In this document: positions 1 to 7,520 of the stretch, piece after piece
Layout of the letters: each line of letters starts with the position of its first letter
Position numbering within the stretch: position 1 is the stretch's first letter
Assembly: GCA_018668195.1 (NCBI GenBank)
Contig: JABITU010000305.1
Coordinates: forward strand, 1-8,013
From: Tateyamaria sp.
GTDB taxonomy: Bacteria > Pseudomonadota > Alphaproteobacteria > Rhodobacterales > Rhodobacteraceae
Reading direction: 5' to 3'
Length of the DNA: 8,013 nt
The notes under the pieces: generated by a model
Databases searched by the model: none
What the model was told of the DNA's origin: nothing
The model's input: the letters and a program-made list of their open reading frames with translations, nothing else
Translations under genes and position numbers: made by a program

Positions 1-50
1 CCCCGGAGTTTTCTTTGCAAGATGAAAGGGATCAGGCGGGCATGTGTCAT
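1..50 (-). CDS. Start of an unidentified downstream gene (partial, runs off the window)
   Basis: An ATG at 50-48 overlaps the TGA of the preceding permease gene as ATGA, the usual sign of translational coupling, and a purine-rich AGGGGG lies about six bases before it. The frame is open to the window edge: 16 complete codons, beginning MTHARLIPFILQ. In Dpp/Opp operons an ATPase subunit or a peptidase often follows the second permease. However, nothing in these few residues resembles the start of an ABC ATPase, and the Walker A region would lie outside the window. Product unknown; only the coupling and open frame are seen. Confidence 0.45.
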   Translation of the reverse strand, partial: MTHARLIPFILQRKLR

Positions 51-865
51 CCTCGGCCCCCTTTTAGTGATGTGGTGCGATTTAGGACCCAGTCGGCAAT
101 CAGGTTGACAGAGATGGCGAGGGTGGCAATCGCCACTGCTGGGTAAAGTGCGGCGCCAATGCCAAAATTGATGCCTTCCTTGTTCTCTTTCACGATGCCG
201 CCCCAGTCAGCCAAGGGCGGCTGGACGCCAATGCCAAGAAAGGACAGGGTAGAAATGAACAGAACCATGAAGATAAAGCGCAGGCCCATTTCAGCCACAA
301 GAGGCGACAGAGCGTTGGGCAGGATTTCGCGAAAGATTATCCATTGCAGTTTTTCACCTCGGAGCCGCGCCGCTTCGACATAGTCCATCACGGTAATATC
401 AACGGCTACTGCACGGGCGAGGCGATAGACACGGGTGCTGTCGAGCAGACCCATTATAACCACGAGCGTGACGACCGTAGCCTCGATAGAGGACAAGATG
501 ACGAGCGCCAGGATAAGCGAGGGGATTGACATGAACAGATCCACCAGACGGCTCATCACTTGGTCGACCCAGCCGCCCGAAACAGCGGCAATAAAGCCGA
601 GGACGGAACCTGTGACAAAGCTTAGAATCGTGGCCATCGTGGCAATCAAGATCGTGGTCTGACCACCATAGATCATCCGGGTTAGCAAATCCCGTCCGAT
701 CTGGTCTGTGCCCAACCAATGTTCTGATGACGACGGCTCCCAAACGTCGCCAACTGCTTCGGCCATTCCGTAGGGAGCAATCCAGTCCGCGAAGATGGCG
801 GCAAGAAAGTAGATTGTGGTGATGGCGAGGCCAAGCGCTGCCGAGAGGGGAATATTTTTTAGCAT
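47..865 (-). CDS. Dipeptide/oligopeptide ABC transporter permease, DppC/OppC type
   Basis: This is the second inner-membrane permease of a peptide-type (family 5) ABC importer, forming the channel together with the DppB-like protein encoded just upstream. It has 272 residues, somewhat shorter than typical DppC (about 300). The first membrane helix is at about residues 12-30. It is followed by the OppC-type signature HWLGTDQIGRDLLTR (49-63), hydrophobic helices at about 70-95, 110-140, 192-212 and 238-258, and the cytoplasmic EAA coupling loop (VEAARLRG...LPN, about 163-184) that contacts the ATPase. The chosen ATG (865) has AAGG about nine bases upstream. A 115-bp gap with two hairpins separates it from the DppB gene, which is unusual inside such operons. 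Its TGA overlaps the next ATG. Family assignment is firm; the substrate (dipeptide, oligopeptide or other amide-like compound) cannot be read from sequence. Confidence 0.93.
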   Translation of the reverse strand: MLKNIPLSAALGLAITTIYFLAAIFADWIAPYGMAEAVGDVWEPSSSEHWLGTDQIGRDLLTRMIYGGQTTILIATMATILSFVTGSVLGFIAAVSGGWVDQVMSRLVDLFMSIPSLILALVILSSIEATVVTLVVIMGLLDSTRVYRLARAVAVDITVMDYVEAARLRGEKLQWIIFREILPNALSPLVAEMGLRFIFMVLFISTLSFLGIGVQPPLADWGGIVKENKEGINFGIGAALYPAVAIATLAISVNLIADWVLNRTTSLKGGRG

Positions 866-925
866 GGAATATCGCCTTGAGTTGGGCGCTGCTTGGTGCC
901 CAGGATTGTGGCGGGATGTTCACTA

Positions 926-957
926 GAGCATGTTTGCTCGTGCGTTTGACCGCACGA
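926..957 (-). promoter_or_regulatory. Two adjacent short hairpins in the permease-permease gap
   Basis: The gap between the two permease genes (866-980) contains two perfect inverted repeats sharing one base. TCGTGCG (938-944) pairs with CGCACGA (951-957) around a six-base loop, and GAGCA (926-930) pairs with TGCTC (935-939) around a four-base loop. Because they share bases 938-939, they could form alternately or with slightly trimmed stems. No T-run follows on the minus strand, so an ordinary intrinsic terminator is unlikely. They may stabilise or process the message and set unequal amounts of the permeases. The function is inference; only the repeats are seen. Confidence 0.4.
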
Positions 958-980
958 AATGAATTTTCGCCGGGAAAAGT

Positions 981-1937
981 TCATTTCGGATGCCTCAGCC
1001 TTGGGTTGGCTAAAATGGATACGACGTCGGCCACGATATTGAGTATGATGTAGACGGCGGCAAATATTACGCCGCATGCCAGTACAACCGGTACGTCGCG
1101 CTTCACAACCGCATCAACAAGATACTGTCCCATGCCGGGATAGGCGAACACGACTTCTACCACAACAACACCCACTACAAGGTAGGCTAGGTTTATCATC
1201 ACCACGTTCACGATGGGTGCAATCGCGTTAGGAAAGGCGTGTTTGCGTATCACGGTAAATGCCGTAAGGCCCTTGAGTTCAGCCGTTTCGATATAGGCGG
1301 ACTGCATTACGTTGAGTATAGCGGCCCGCGTCATTCGCATCATGTGCGCGAGCACCACCAAGGTTAGCACCGCGACGGGCAGTGAAATTGCGTGCAGCTG
1401 GGCGAGCAGAGGCATCCCTGGGGAAACTGAGGCAAACGAAGGTGCCCAAAATAATTTGACCGCGAAAAAGAATACTAAAATGTAGGAAATCATGAATTCC
1501 GGCAGTGAAATGGACGCGAGTGTTATGCCTGAGATTAGTTTGTCGGGCCAACGGTTCTGATAACGTACAGCGATGAGACCCAGTAGAATTGCGAGTGGAA
1601 CCGAGATAATTGCAGCCCAGAAGGCAAGAAAAAGTGTTGCACTCATTCGGCGCGATACCTGTTCAGCGATGGGCAGTTTGTTCGTCAGCGCATTGCCAAG
1701 ATCGCCGGTTACAATACCGCCTAGCCACTCGACATAGCGGGTCACCGCAGGCCTATCCAGCCCCATCTCTTCGCGCAGGTTAGCAAGGTTTTCGGGGGTT
1801 GCAGATTGCCCAAGCAGGGCTTGGGCTGCATCGCCGGGCAACACTTCGGTCCGGCCAAATATTAGTGCCGAGGTCGCAAAAAGGAGAAGTGCACCCAGCG
1901 CTAAGCGCTGGGCAACAAGTTTCAAGATTGGATGCAT
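981..1937 (-). CDS. Dipeptide/oligopeptide ABC transporter permease, DppB/OppB type
   Basis: This is the first inner-membrane permease of the peptide-type ABC importer. It has 318 residues, the usual length. An N-terminal membrane helix (about 8-28) is followed by the DppB-like periplasmic stretch with LPGDAA (33-38) and REEMGLDRPAVTRY (55-68). Membrane helices follow at about 100-124, 138-160, 183-200, 240-265 and 285-308. The EAA loop (ETAELKG...HAFPN, about 217-237) is the contact for the ATPase. The start ATG (1937) sits only nine bases after the stop of the binding-protein gene, with AGG just upstream, so the two are almost certainly co-transcribed and probably translationally coupled. 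The pairing of a Tat-exported family-5 binding protein with two such permeases identifies the transport system. The exact substrate is not determined. Confidence 0.94.
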   Translation of the reverse strand: MHPILKLVAQRLALGALLLFATSALIFGRTEVLPGDAAQALLGQSATPENLANLREEMGLDRPAVTRYVEWLGGIVTGDLGNALTNKLPIAEQVSRRMSATLFLAFWAAIISVPLAILLGLIAVRYQNRWPDKLISGITLASISLPEFMISYILVFFFAVKLFWAPSFASVSPGMPLLAQLHAISLPVAVLTLVVLAHMMRMTRAAILNVMQSAYIETAELKGLTAFTVIRKHAFPNAIAPIVNVVMINLAYLVVGVVVVEVVFAYPGMGQYLVDAVVKRDVPVVLACGVIFAAVYIILNIVADVVSILANPRLRHPK

Positions 1938-1946
1938 GATCCTGTC

Positions 1947-3551
1947 TTATGCCTTCCAAGTGTATTTGGAAGTTTTCCAGTACATCTGTGGGCCGTTCGG
2001 GTTGGCCTCCCAACCTTTGACCTTGGTCGAGATCGCGTCGACAAAGTCGTTGAACATGGGTACCATCAGGCCGCCCTCTTCGTTCAACAAGCGACCCATT
2101 TTTGAATAGATCTCTTTGCGCTTTCCCTCGTCGATTTCGGCGCGAGCTTCAAGCAGCATGGCGTCAAACTCGGGCCGTTTCCAGCGCGTGTCGTTCCAAT
2201 CTGCAGTCGACAGGTACGCAGTGGTGTACATCTGATCCTGCACCGGACGACCACCCCAGTACGAGCAGCAAAACGGCTGTGCGTTCCAAACTTCGGACCA
2301 ATAGCCATCGTTTGGTTCGCGCTTAATTTCAAGCGGGATACCTGCAGCTTGGGCCGATTGCTGGAAGAGTGCTGCGGCGTCTACGGCGCCCGGGAAAGCA
2401 CCATCAGCAGTCCGCAGGATGATGGGTGAACCATCGTGGCCGGATTTTTTGTAATGCTCAGCCGCTTTTTCGAGGTTGAACTCACGCTGCGGGATCTCTT
2501 GGTCAAACAGCGGGTATGCCGCGTTAATCGGCATGTCGTTCCCGACAGAGCCATAGCCCTGAAGGATTTTCTCGACCATTTCCTCACGGTTTAGCGCGTG
2601 TTTCAGCGCAAGACGCAATTCATTATTGTCGAACGGTGCTGTGTCAATGTGTGCGATAAACACATAATGACCGCGCCCGCTGGTCGAAAGCACGTCGATT
2701 GTGGGGGCGCGATCAAGCAGCTTCGCAATCTTAGGCTCGACCCGGTTGATCGCATCGACCTGACCCGATTGCAGCGCTGCCGTCCGTGCAGTGGCGTCAT
2801 TGAGAACGATCAGTTCAACAGCATCATAATGCGCGACAACCGTTTGATCGCCACCCCAGTAATCGTCGCGACGCTTGAACATCATGCGCACGCCGGGCTC
2901 ATCTGTTTCCAGCGTATAAGGGCCTGTGCCAATCGCGGCTGCGACGTCATCAAAGCCGCCGTTGGGCTGAATGATAAGATGATAGTCGGCCATCAGGTAA
3001 GGAAGGTCGGCGTTGCCCACACCAAGCGTGACTTCGAAAACATCACCGTCTGTGCGCATACCTTCGATGCCCTGCACGATGCCCAGAGCGCCCGATTTTG
3101 ATTCCTCGTTCGAGTGGCGCGCCATGGTTTGCATAACGTCTTCCGCGGTGACTTCCTCGCCATTGGAAAACATCACGCCGCTTCGGATAGTGAAACGCCA
3201 GACCGTGGCGTCTGCCGAACCTTCCCAGCTTTCGGCAACCAGACCTTTCAGGCTACCGTCCGGGTTCAACTCGACCAGCGGCTCACCCCAGCAAAAACCA
3301 CCTGCCAGCGGCACGTCGGACGCCCAAGTTGCAGGGTCCTGGCTGTTGGTGCTTTCGCCGCCCTGGATGCCCATCTTCAGCGTGCCGCCCGCGACGGGTG
3401 TCGCATGGCCATCGGCCCGCGCAGCGTCTGCCAGTATGGACGAAGCCACGGCTGCTGCGACGCCAAGGGCTGCTGCGCGGCTCATGAATTCGCGGCGTGT
3501 AAGGTTTCCTGCAGTCACTTCTGACGACAGCAGTTCAAGTTCTTTCGACAT
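1947..3551 (-). CDS. ABC transporter periplasmic substrate-binding protein, family 5 (SBP_bac_5, DppA/OppA type), Tat-exported
   Basis: This protein captures the substrate in the periplasm for the two permeases encoded downstream. The chosen start gives 534 residues (E. coli DppA is about 535). The frame is open 30 codons further upstream, but the ATG at 3551 has GGGAG seven bases before it and begins the expected leader. That leader carries a twin-arginine motif, TRREFMS (residues 18-24), then an alanine-rich hydrophobic stretch (26-42) and a likely cleavage after ARA (44-46). The mature protein begins near GGTLKMGIQGG, followed by an SBP_bac_5 core with LVELNPDGSLKGLVAESW, a GTGPYTL segment and a LNEEGGLMVPMF region. 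Tat export implies folding in the cytoplasm before secretion, common for this family in alphaproteobacteria. It follows the hydrolase gene by 142 bp and precedes the DppB gene by nine. Confidence 0.94.
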   Translation of the reverse strand: MSKELELLSSEVTAGNLTRREFMSRAAALGVAAAVASSILADAARADGHATPVAGGTLKMGIQGGESTNSQDPATWASDVPLAGGFCWGEPLVELNPDGSLKGLVAESWEGSADATVWRFTIRSGVMFSNGEEVTAEDVMQTMARHSNEESKSGALGIVQGIEGMRTDGDVFEVTLGVGNADLPYLMADYHLIIQPNGGFDDVAAAIGTGPYTLETDEPGVRMMFKRRDDYWGGDQTVVAHYDAVELIVLNDATARTAALQSGQVDAINRVEPKIAKLLDRAPTIDVLSTSGRGHYVFIAHIDTAPFDNNELRLALKHALNREEMVEKILQGYGSVGNDMPINAAYPLFDQEIPQREFNLEKAAEHYKKSGHDGSPIILRTADGAFPGAVDAAALFQQSAQAAGIPLEIKREPNDGYWSEVWNAQPFCCSYWGGRPVQDQMYTTAYLSTADWNDTRWKRPEFDAMLLEARAEIDEGKRKEIYSKMGRLLNEEGGLMVPMFNDFVDAISTKVKGWEANPNGPQMYWKTSKYTWKA

Positions 3552-3558
3552 TCGTAGT

Positions 3559-3563
3559 CTCCC
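3559..3563 (-). promoter_or_regulatory. Ribosome binding site deciding the binding-protein start
   Basis: GGGAG on the minus strand lies seven bases before the ATG at 3551. It favours this start over the in-frame ATG at 3641, whose extra 30 residues would put non-leader sequence ahead of the twin-arginine signal. Confidence 0.7.
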
Positions 3564-3693
3564 GGTTTCATATCCCGCGTCTTGAGCGCGATTTCTTTGA
3601 TATTGCTGCCGAAAGACTAAGCATTTGAAACATGGCTGCAAGAGCTAATGCGGGGTGAAGTGCACGGATTGCGGGTTTTGGGGTGTCAGCGAT

Positions 3694-5679
3694 CTAGATT
3701 TTGCCCCTCGGAATTTCGTCGCTGAGTTCGCGATTATAGATGCGTTCATCGCCCTCGTAGGCCTCGATGCTTGCCGTGAGGTAAAAGGATTTTTCATCAC
3801 TCCACATGGCGCAGCGGGCTACAGTACGTAGGCGTATGTCACCACGTTCTAATTCATTTGTCCAATGACATTCGCCGCGCGCTGACAGTGGACCATCAGG
3901 GTGAATGTTCCACTGCTCGCGTGCGACAGAACCGCTGATTAACCCATGGTCAAGATCACGCACCTTGCCAAAATCATCCACAATAATCAACGAAGTGACC
4001 CCGGTAACCTGATCTATTTCATGCCGTCTGATGTGATTTTCAGGGCGAAGTGATTCGGTTTTCCAGGGCTCTGCTGCGTCAGGTGGGGCAAAAGTTGGGT
4101 TGCCCATCGATTGGCTTGGATGAGGTAGTGCAAGGGATCCTTTTGTGATGGTAAGCTGCACGACCTGTGGTGCGGGCCAGATCAGGGGCCAATAGGCGGT
4201 GCTGACAGAAACGCGAATACGATGGCCTGCGGGCACGGTATAGCCTGCATGATCTAACATGACTTCGACCTCCTGAACGTCCCCGACGGGCATCGGCTGC
4301 GGATCAGAGGCGGAATCGCGATGGCTAAGGTTTAGCACGCCATAAGTGATCCGCGTGCTTGCCCCGTCTGGGTGGACATGGTTAAGGCGCACGGCGATCT
4401 GGCACTGTGGCTGATCTGCCAGACAAGTAAGGCTCAGCTTGGGTGCCCCTAATATGACTGTGTCGCTTTCCAATGGCGCGCTGGTCCAGCAGGCTGAAAG
4501 CGCATCATCACGGCGCTGATCTCCGGGGAGTTCAGGGCCAAGCCAAATGGCGCAATATTCACCGCCATCGGCGCCGGTATCGGCTGGCGAGCAGATATAT
4601 GTGTGGGTGTCTGTTTCCGTTGCGAACAGAATGCCATCACCCATATGATACACGCTGTGATCGCCACCCGTATGCAAGCTACCCGCGTTTTGCCCGACCC
4701 AGTGGCCCGGTCGGTCTGTATACCAAGTGGCCGGGCGCACGCCGTCCATTACATAGGCGCGCAGATCTGCGTCGTCCTCAACGCCGGTCTGAATGTCCTT
4801 AAGCCAGCGATCCCACCACCGAAGCGCCTCTTGTAGAAACCCGATGCGGGGTTCGGGCACGGCGAAATGCGGGTATTTGTGCACCCAAGGCCCGATGATC
4901 CCTTTTGCACCGGGCAGTGCATCCACCAGCTGCGGCACCGCATTTTTATAGGCATCGCCCCAACCACCAACGGCAAGCACCTTGGCCTTTATCGTGTCAT
5001 AGCGCTCGATCACTGAGCCGTGCTTCCAATAGGCATCGCGGGTCTGATGGCGTAGCCAGGTGGCAGGTAGAAATGGCTCGTTCTCAAGCCGATCTAGCCA
5101 CATTTCGCGCCAGTCTTCGCGCAGGGCCGGATCGGGCGCGCCCGACGAATAGGACCACATCGTCGCGCCCCAACCAAGGTTTTCATTCAGCAGGCAGCCA
5201 CCCTTATAGTGGATATCATCTGCAAAGCGGTCCACGGTTGAACACAGCGTGATCACCGCCTTGAGCGCATCCGGTGCCATTGCTGCCACTTGCAGGCCAT
5301 TAAACCCGCCCCAACTGATCCCCATCATACCTACCGTCCCAGTGCACCATGGTTGGGCTGCGGCCCAGTTGATCACCTCGACAGCGTCGTCCAATTCTTG
5401 CTGGGTATATTCATCCTCCATCAAGCCGTAACTGTCGCCGTTGCCGCGCATATCAACCCGCAAACAGGCATAGCCCCGCGCAGCGAAATAGGGATGGGTC
5501 AGCGCATCGCGTGCGCAAGTACCATCGCGTTTGCGATAGGGTAGATATTCCAGAATTACAGGGACCGGATGGGCAGCCGCGTCAACAGGGCGCCAGGCTC
5601 GCGTTGAAAGTCGGGTGCCGTCGCTGAGAGTGATGCCTAGGTCGGGCAGCTCTTCGATGTCGCGCAAAGTGTTTTTCAT
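3694..5679 (-). CDS. CocE/NonD-family alpha/beta hydrolase (peptidase S15-like)
   Basis: This is a serine hydrolase of the cocaine esterase / X-Pro dipeptidyl-peptidase superfamily, cleaving esters or amide bonds. The start used gives 661 residues. The N-terminal alpha/beta-hydrolase domain has the oxyanion-hole region LPYRKRDG (Tyr48), the nucleophile elbow GISWGGFN (Ser122), the acid in GGWGDAY (Asp242) and the base in GPWVHKYPH (His267). All triad residues are present. A PepX_C-like beta-sandwich follows (about 300-530, ending with GHRIRVSVSTAYWPL...PAP), then an extra C-terminal domain of about 118 residues. There is no signal peptide, so it is probably cytoplasmic. It precedes the peptide-transporter genes on the same strand, suggesting it hydrolyses what they import. 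No clear Shine-Dalgarno precedes the ATG at 5679. An in-frame ATG at 5709 has a weak GCAGG before it and would add ten residues. The frame stays open to 5976 through an IS21 remnant. Substrate unknown. Confidence 0.9.
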   Translation of the reverse strand: MKNTLRDIEELPDLGITLSDGTRLSTRAWRPVDAAAHPVPVILEYLPYRKRDGTCARDALTHPYFAARGYACLRVDMRGNGDSYGLMEDEYTQQELDDAVEVINWAAAQPWCTGTVGMMGISWGGFNGLQVAAMAPDALKAVITLCSTVDRFADDIHYKGGCLLNENLGWGATMWSYSSGAPDPALREDWREMWLDRLENEPFLPATWLRHQTRDAYWKHGSVIERYDTIKAKVLAVGGWGDAYKNAVPQLVDALPGAKGIIGPWVHKYPHFAVPEPRIGFLQEALRWWDRWLKDIQTGVEDDADLRAYVMDGVRPATWYTDRPGHWVGQNAGSLHTGGDHSVYHMGDGILFATETDTHTYICSPADTGADGGEYCAIWLGPELPGDQRRDDALSACWTSAPLESDTVILGAPKLSLTCLADQPQCQIAVRLNHVHPDGASTRITYGVLNLSHRDSASDPQPMPVGDVQEVEVMLDHAGYTVPAGHRIRVSVSTAYWPLIWPAPQVVQLTITKGSLALPHPSQSMGNPTFAPPDAAEPWKTESLRPENHIRRHEIDQVTGVTSLIIVDDFGKVRDLDHGLISGSVAREQWNIHPDGPLSARGECHWTNELERGDIRLRTVARCAMWSDEKSFYLTASIEAYEGDERIYNRELSDEIPRGKI

Positions 5680-5730
5680 GACGCAACGGTCGGGGCTGCA
5701 CTGAGGCATGTCAAGCCTGCAGAGGGAGTT

Positions 5731-5880
5731 GCACAGCTTGTGTCGAACCGGTGGCATCTGACCCTGATAACTCGGAGGGCTGTCGTCCTTCAGATACTTC
5801 TTGATTGTATTGCGCGACAATCCCGTCGCCCGCGCTACCGACCGGATGCTGCGACCTTCAACCAGCATCCATCGTCGGAT
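5731..5880 (-). pseudogene. IS21-family transposase (IstA) N-terminal remnant
   Basis: About 50 residues match the start of IS21 IstA transposases: IRRWMLVEGRSIRSVARATG, a helix-turn-helix with LSRNTIKKYLKDDSPPSY, and PPVRHKL. The family protein runs to several hundred residues with a DDE catalytic domain; here the match ends near 5731, so only the DNA-binding head is left. No istB and no terminal inverted repeat is evident. The frame continues without a stop into the hydrolase gene, so the join at the 5' side of that gene is a deletion or recombination scar. The sequence before IRRW (5881-5976) does not look like IstA. The remnant identity is clear; its exact ends are not. Confidence 0.78.
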
Positions 5881-5916
5881 CGCGGCGGGCGCGGAGTGGC
5901 TACTGCCGTTGCATCT

Positions 5917-6028
5917 CAAAATAGAAAACGAAACACGACAGGCCCGCGCTGAACAATGCGAATTAGAGCGCATCAAGCGCCTGGGGCGGCAACTGGAAAC
6001 CGAATGCGGAATGGCCAGGAATTATTGA
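5917..6028 (+). pseudogene. 3' end of an unrecognised plus-strand gene (truncated)
   Basis: A charged, helix-prone tail of about 37 residues (containing IENETRQARAEQCELERIKR and ending GMARNY) reads on the plus strand to a TGA at 6026-6028. Its upstream part is replaced by the IS21 remnant on the opposite strand, so the gene is cut. The stop is followed at once by a strong ribosome binding site for another reading frame, an arrangement typical of packed phage or plasmid genes. I do not recognise the family. The coding claim rests on the helix-like composition and that downstream start, so it is moderate at best. Confidence 0.35.
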
Positions 6029-6029
6029 A

Positions 6030-6069
6030 GGGAGGGCAAGACGTGACCAATTCCCCAAAAGCCACTTAA
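6030..6069 (+). pseudogene. Ribosome binding site and first eight codons of a truncated gene
   Basis: GGGAGG (6030-6035) sits seven bases before a GTG (6043), two bases after the stop of the plus-strand fragment upstream. The reading frame VTNSPKAT ends at TAA 6067-6069, overlapping the stop of the convergent integrase gene. The spacing and strength of the site suggest a real start whose gene body was lost at a junction near 6060. A chance purine run cannot be excluded. Confidence 0.3.
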
Positions 6070-7379
6070 AGGGCGATCAACTCGAGGGCAGCAAGGCGGG
6101 CAACCAGGCCGCCACCCTTGCCATATACGGGCCGATGGTATTTGTGGCCCAGAATATCCGCGCGGACGCGATCATCGACACCAGCTAACAACAGGGCATC
6201 CTCTACATAATGGCGCAAACCGTAAGCGGTGTGTTGCGGCGTTTCCTTTAGGCCGTTGTTTAGCATATACTTATTGACTAACGCAGACCAGGTTTCGGCC
6301 TTGTTCTGATACCTCTGCATCCCGCCACGGGCGACAATTCGGCGCGCAGCATCAAGAGACACGCCCACCAAGGGGATTTCGCGGCGCGTATGGCTTACTT
6401 TTAACTGACGGCCGTTCGGCTCAACCGCCAGATGGGGGATGTTCGATGAAATCCGATAATCTGCCAGCGGTGAGTCAGTGATTTCAGACGGCCTTAAGCC
6501 GGTGTTTATCATAACCAGGAGGACGTCGCGGGCCTCTTCATTGAGGCCATCCAAAACACTCGGATCCAGTATCCTATCGGCCACCCAATCGCGGCTAAAA
6601 GTTGCGGCTTTTTTTGTCTGGCCGCCATGCAACCGCAGGGCCTTAAACGGGTTTCGGCTTTCGAAGCCCGTCAACTCGGACCATGTGGTATAGATTTCGG
6701 CCAAGTGGCCGAAGTCCTTGTTTGCCGTCTTGGCGTCATGGGTTCCAGTAAGAACTCGCTCAGACCAGAAATCCCGGAACGCCAAGGCGTCCGCGCGGGT
6801 GATCTGATCAACCAATGGCGGACCCGCGCGACCCTCGGCAACAACGCGGTTAAAATTAGCAACGGCGCGCTTTTTGGGCAATAACCACTTATGACGCTGT
6901 GCGTCGGATTTCTGCATATGGCGGGTTTTCGTCAATTCCACGTATTCCTCGAGTACACCGGCCATGTCAGGGAATATGGGCCTTGCGGCCCCCAGAAGGG
7001 CCTCGGTAACGATAGGATCGGCCGGTGCGCCCGGCGGGCCAATGGCGGCGCGCAGACGCGGCAAAACCTCGGCAAGGGGGCGCTACAGTAGGGTTTCCGA
7101 CGCTTGATAGGTGAACCCATAACTTTGCGCCAAATCCACAGACGCTAGGTAATAGCGGCGGGCGTCATCCGATTTCCCTGCCAAGATCGCCTCCCATTCA
7201 GCAAAGCGTAACGCCTCCACCTGGGAGGCTTTAGCGGTGGCCTCAAGGCGAACTTGCGTTCCCAATACCTGGCGGATCTGTTGAATTGGCTTGCCATTCT
7301 GACCGAGAACGTGACCACGATACCGCTTTGGAACTGCCTTGACCCAATAGAACCAACCACGCTTTTTGACCAAGCCCAT
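6066..7379 (-). pseudogene. Tyrosine recombinase / site-specific integrase interrupted by an amber codon
   Basis: This is a phage-type tyrosine integrase of 437 codons with one in-frame TAG as codon 99 (7083-7085). Both halves are in the same frame, and the residues after the stop (RPLAEVLPRLRAA) continue the protein naturally, so a single substitution, for example CAG to TAG, explains the break. The start at 7379 has GGAGG seven bases upstream. The first ~50 residues (MGLVKKRGWFYWVKAVPKRY) resemble the DUF6538 domain of alphaproteobacterial integrases. A SAM-like core-binding domain lies at about 140-235 of the full numbering. The catalytic domain shows Arg296 (NTGLRPSEI), Lys327 (LKVSHTRREIPL), Arg389 (AYGLRH, Tyr in place of the usual first His of HxxR), His412 (LGHK) and the likely nucleophile Tyr419 (RPVYGKGG). 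A downstream ATG (7064) could yield the catalytic part alone but lacks an obvious ribosome binding site. It presumably integrated the element whose scraps flank it. Confidence 0.88.
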
Positions 7380-7386
7380 GCCTACC

Positions 7387-7391
7387 CCTCC
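7387..7391 (-). promoter_or_regulatory. Ribosome binding site of the integrase gene
   Basis: GGAGG on the minus strand lies seven bases before the ATG at 7379. It fixes this start rather than the in-frame ATG at 7427, which would add 16 residues (starting MPRPIYLPVRSGG) unlike the family start. Confidence 0.7.
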
Positions 7392-7520
7392 ACCGGATCG
7401 GACGGGCAGGTAAATGGGGCGGGGCAAGCGGAATTCCGCAAAGCCCCCAACGATAGCCAGCGCTGACCGGCCAAAGGATGGGCTTCGCTTTCAAGTCGCA
7501 TTAAGGGGGCCTCACATAAT

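Noticed and set aside
399..923. A 174-codon minus-strand frame overlapping the second permease
   Set aside because: It is a shifted frame of the permease gene, His/Arg/Pro-rich and without membrane segments, whereas the permease frame has clear family motifs.
2598..3101. A 167-codon plus-strand open frame inside the binding-protein gene
   Set aside because: It lies wholly antisense to a well-supported coding region, has no ribosome binding site or recognisable motif, and is rich in residues typical of antisense frames in high-GC genes.
3013..3585. A 190-codon plus-strand open frame opposite the binding-protein leader
   Set aside because: Its Ser/Pro/Ala-rich translation is what the antisense of an Ala/Gly/Glu-rich coding sequence gives; no independent support.
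5686..5714. TTGACA (minus, 5714-5709) as a -35 box for the hydrolase
   Set aside because: No acceptable -10 hexamer occurs 16-18 bases downstream (GACCGT and neighbours), so a promoter cannot be supported by eye.
5801..6028. A complete 75-codon plus-strand gene
   Set aside because: Its first ~38 codons are antisense to the IS21 remnant; only the last ~37 codons could be genuine, so just that part is listed.
7441..7486. AAGCCC...GGGCTT inverted repeat as a terminator
   Set aside because: The arms are only six bases and about 34 bases apart, with no T-run; not credible as a hairpin.
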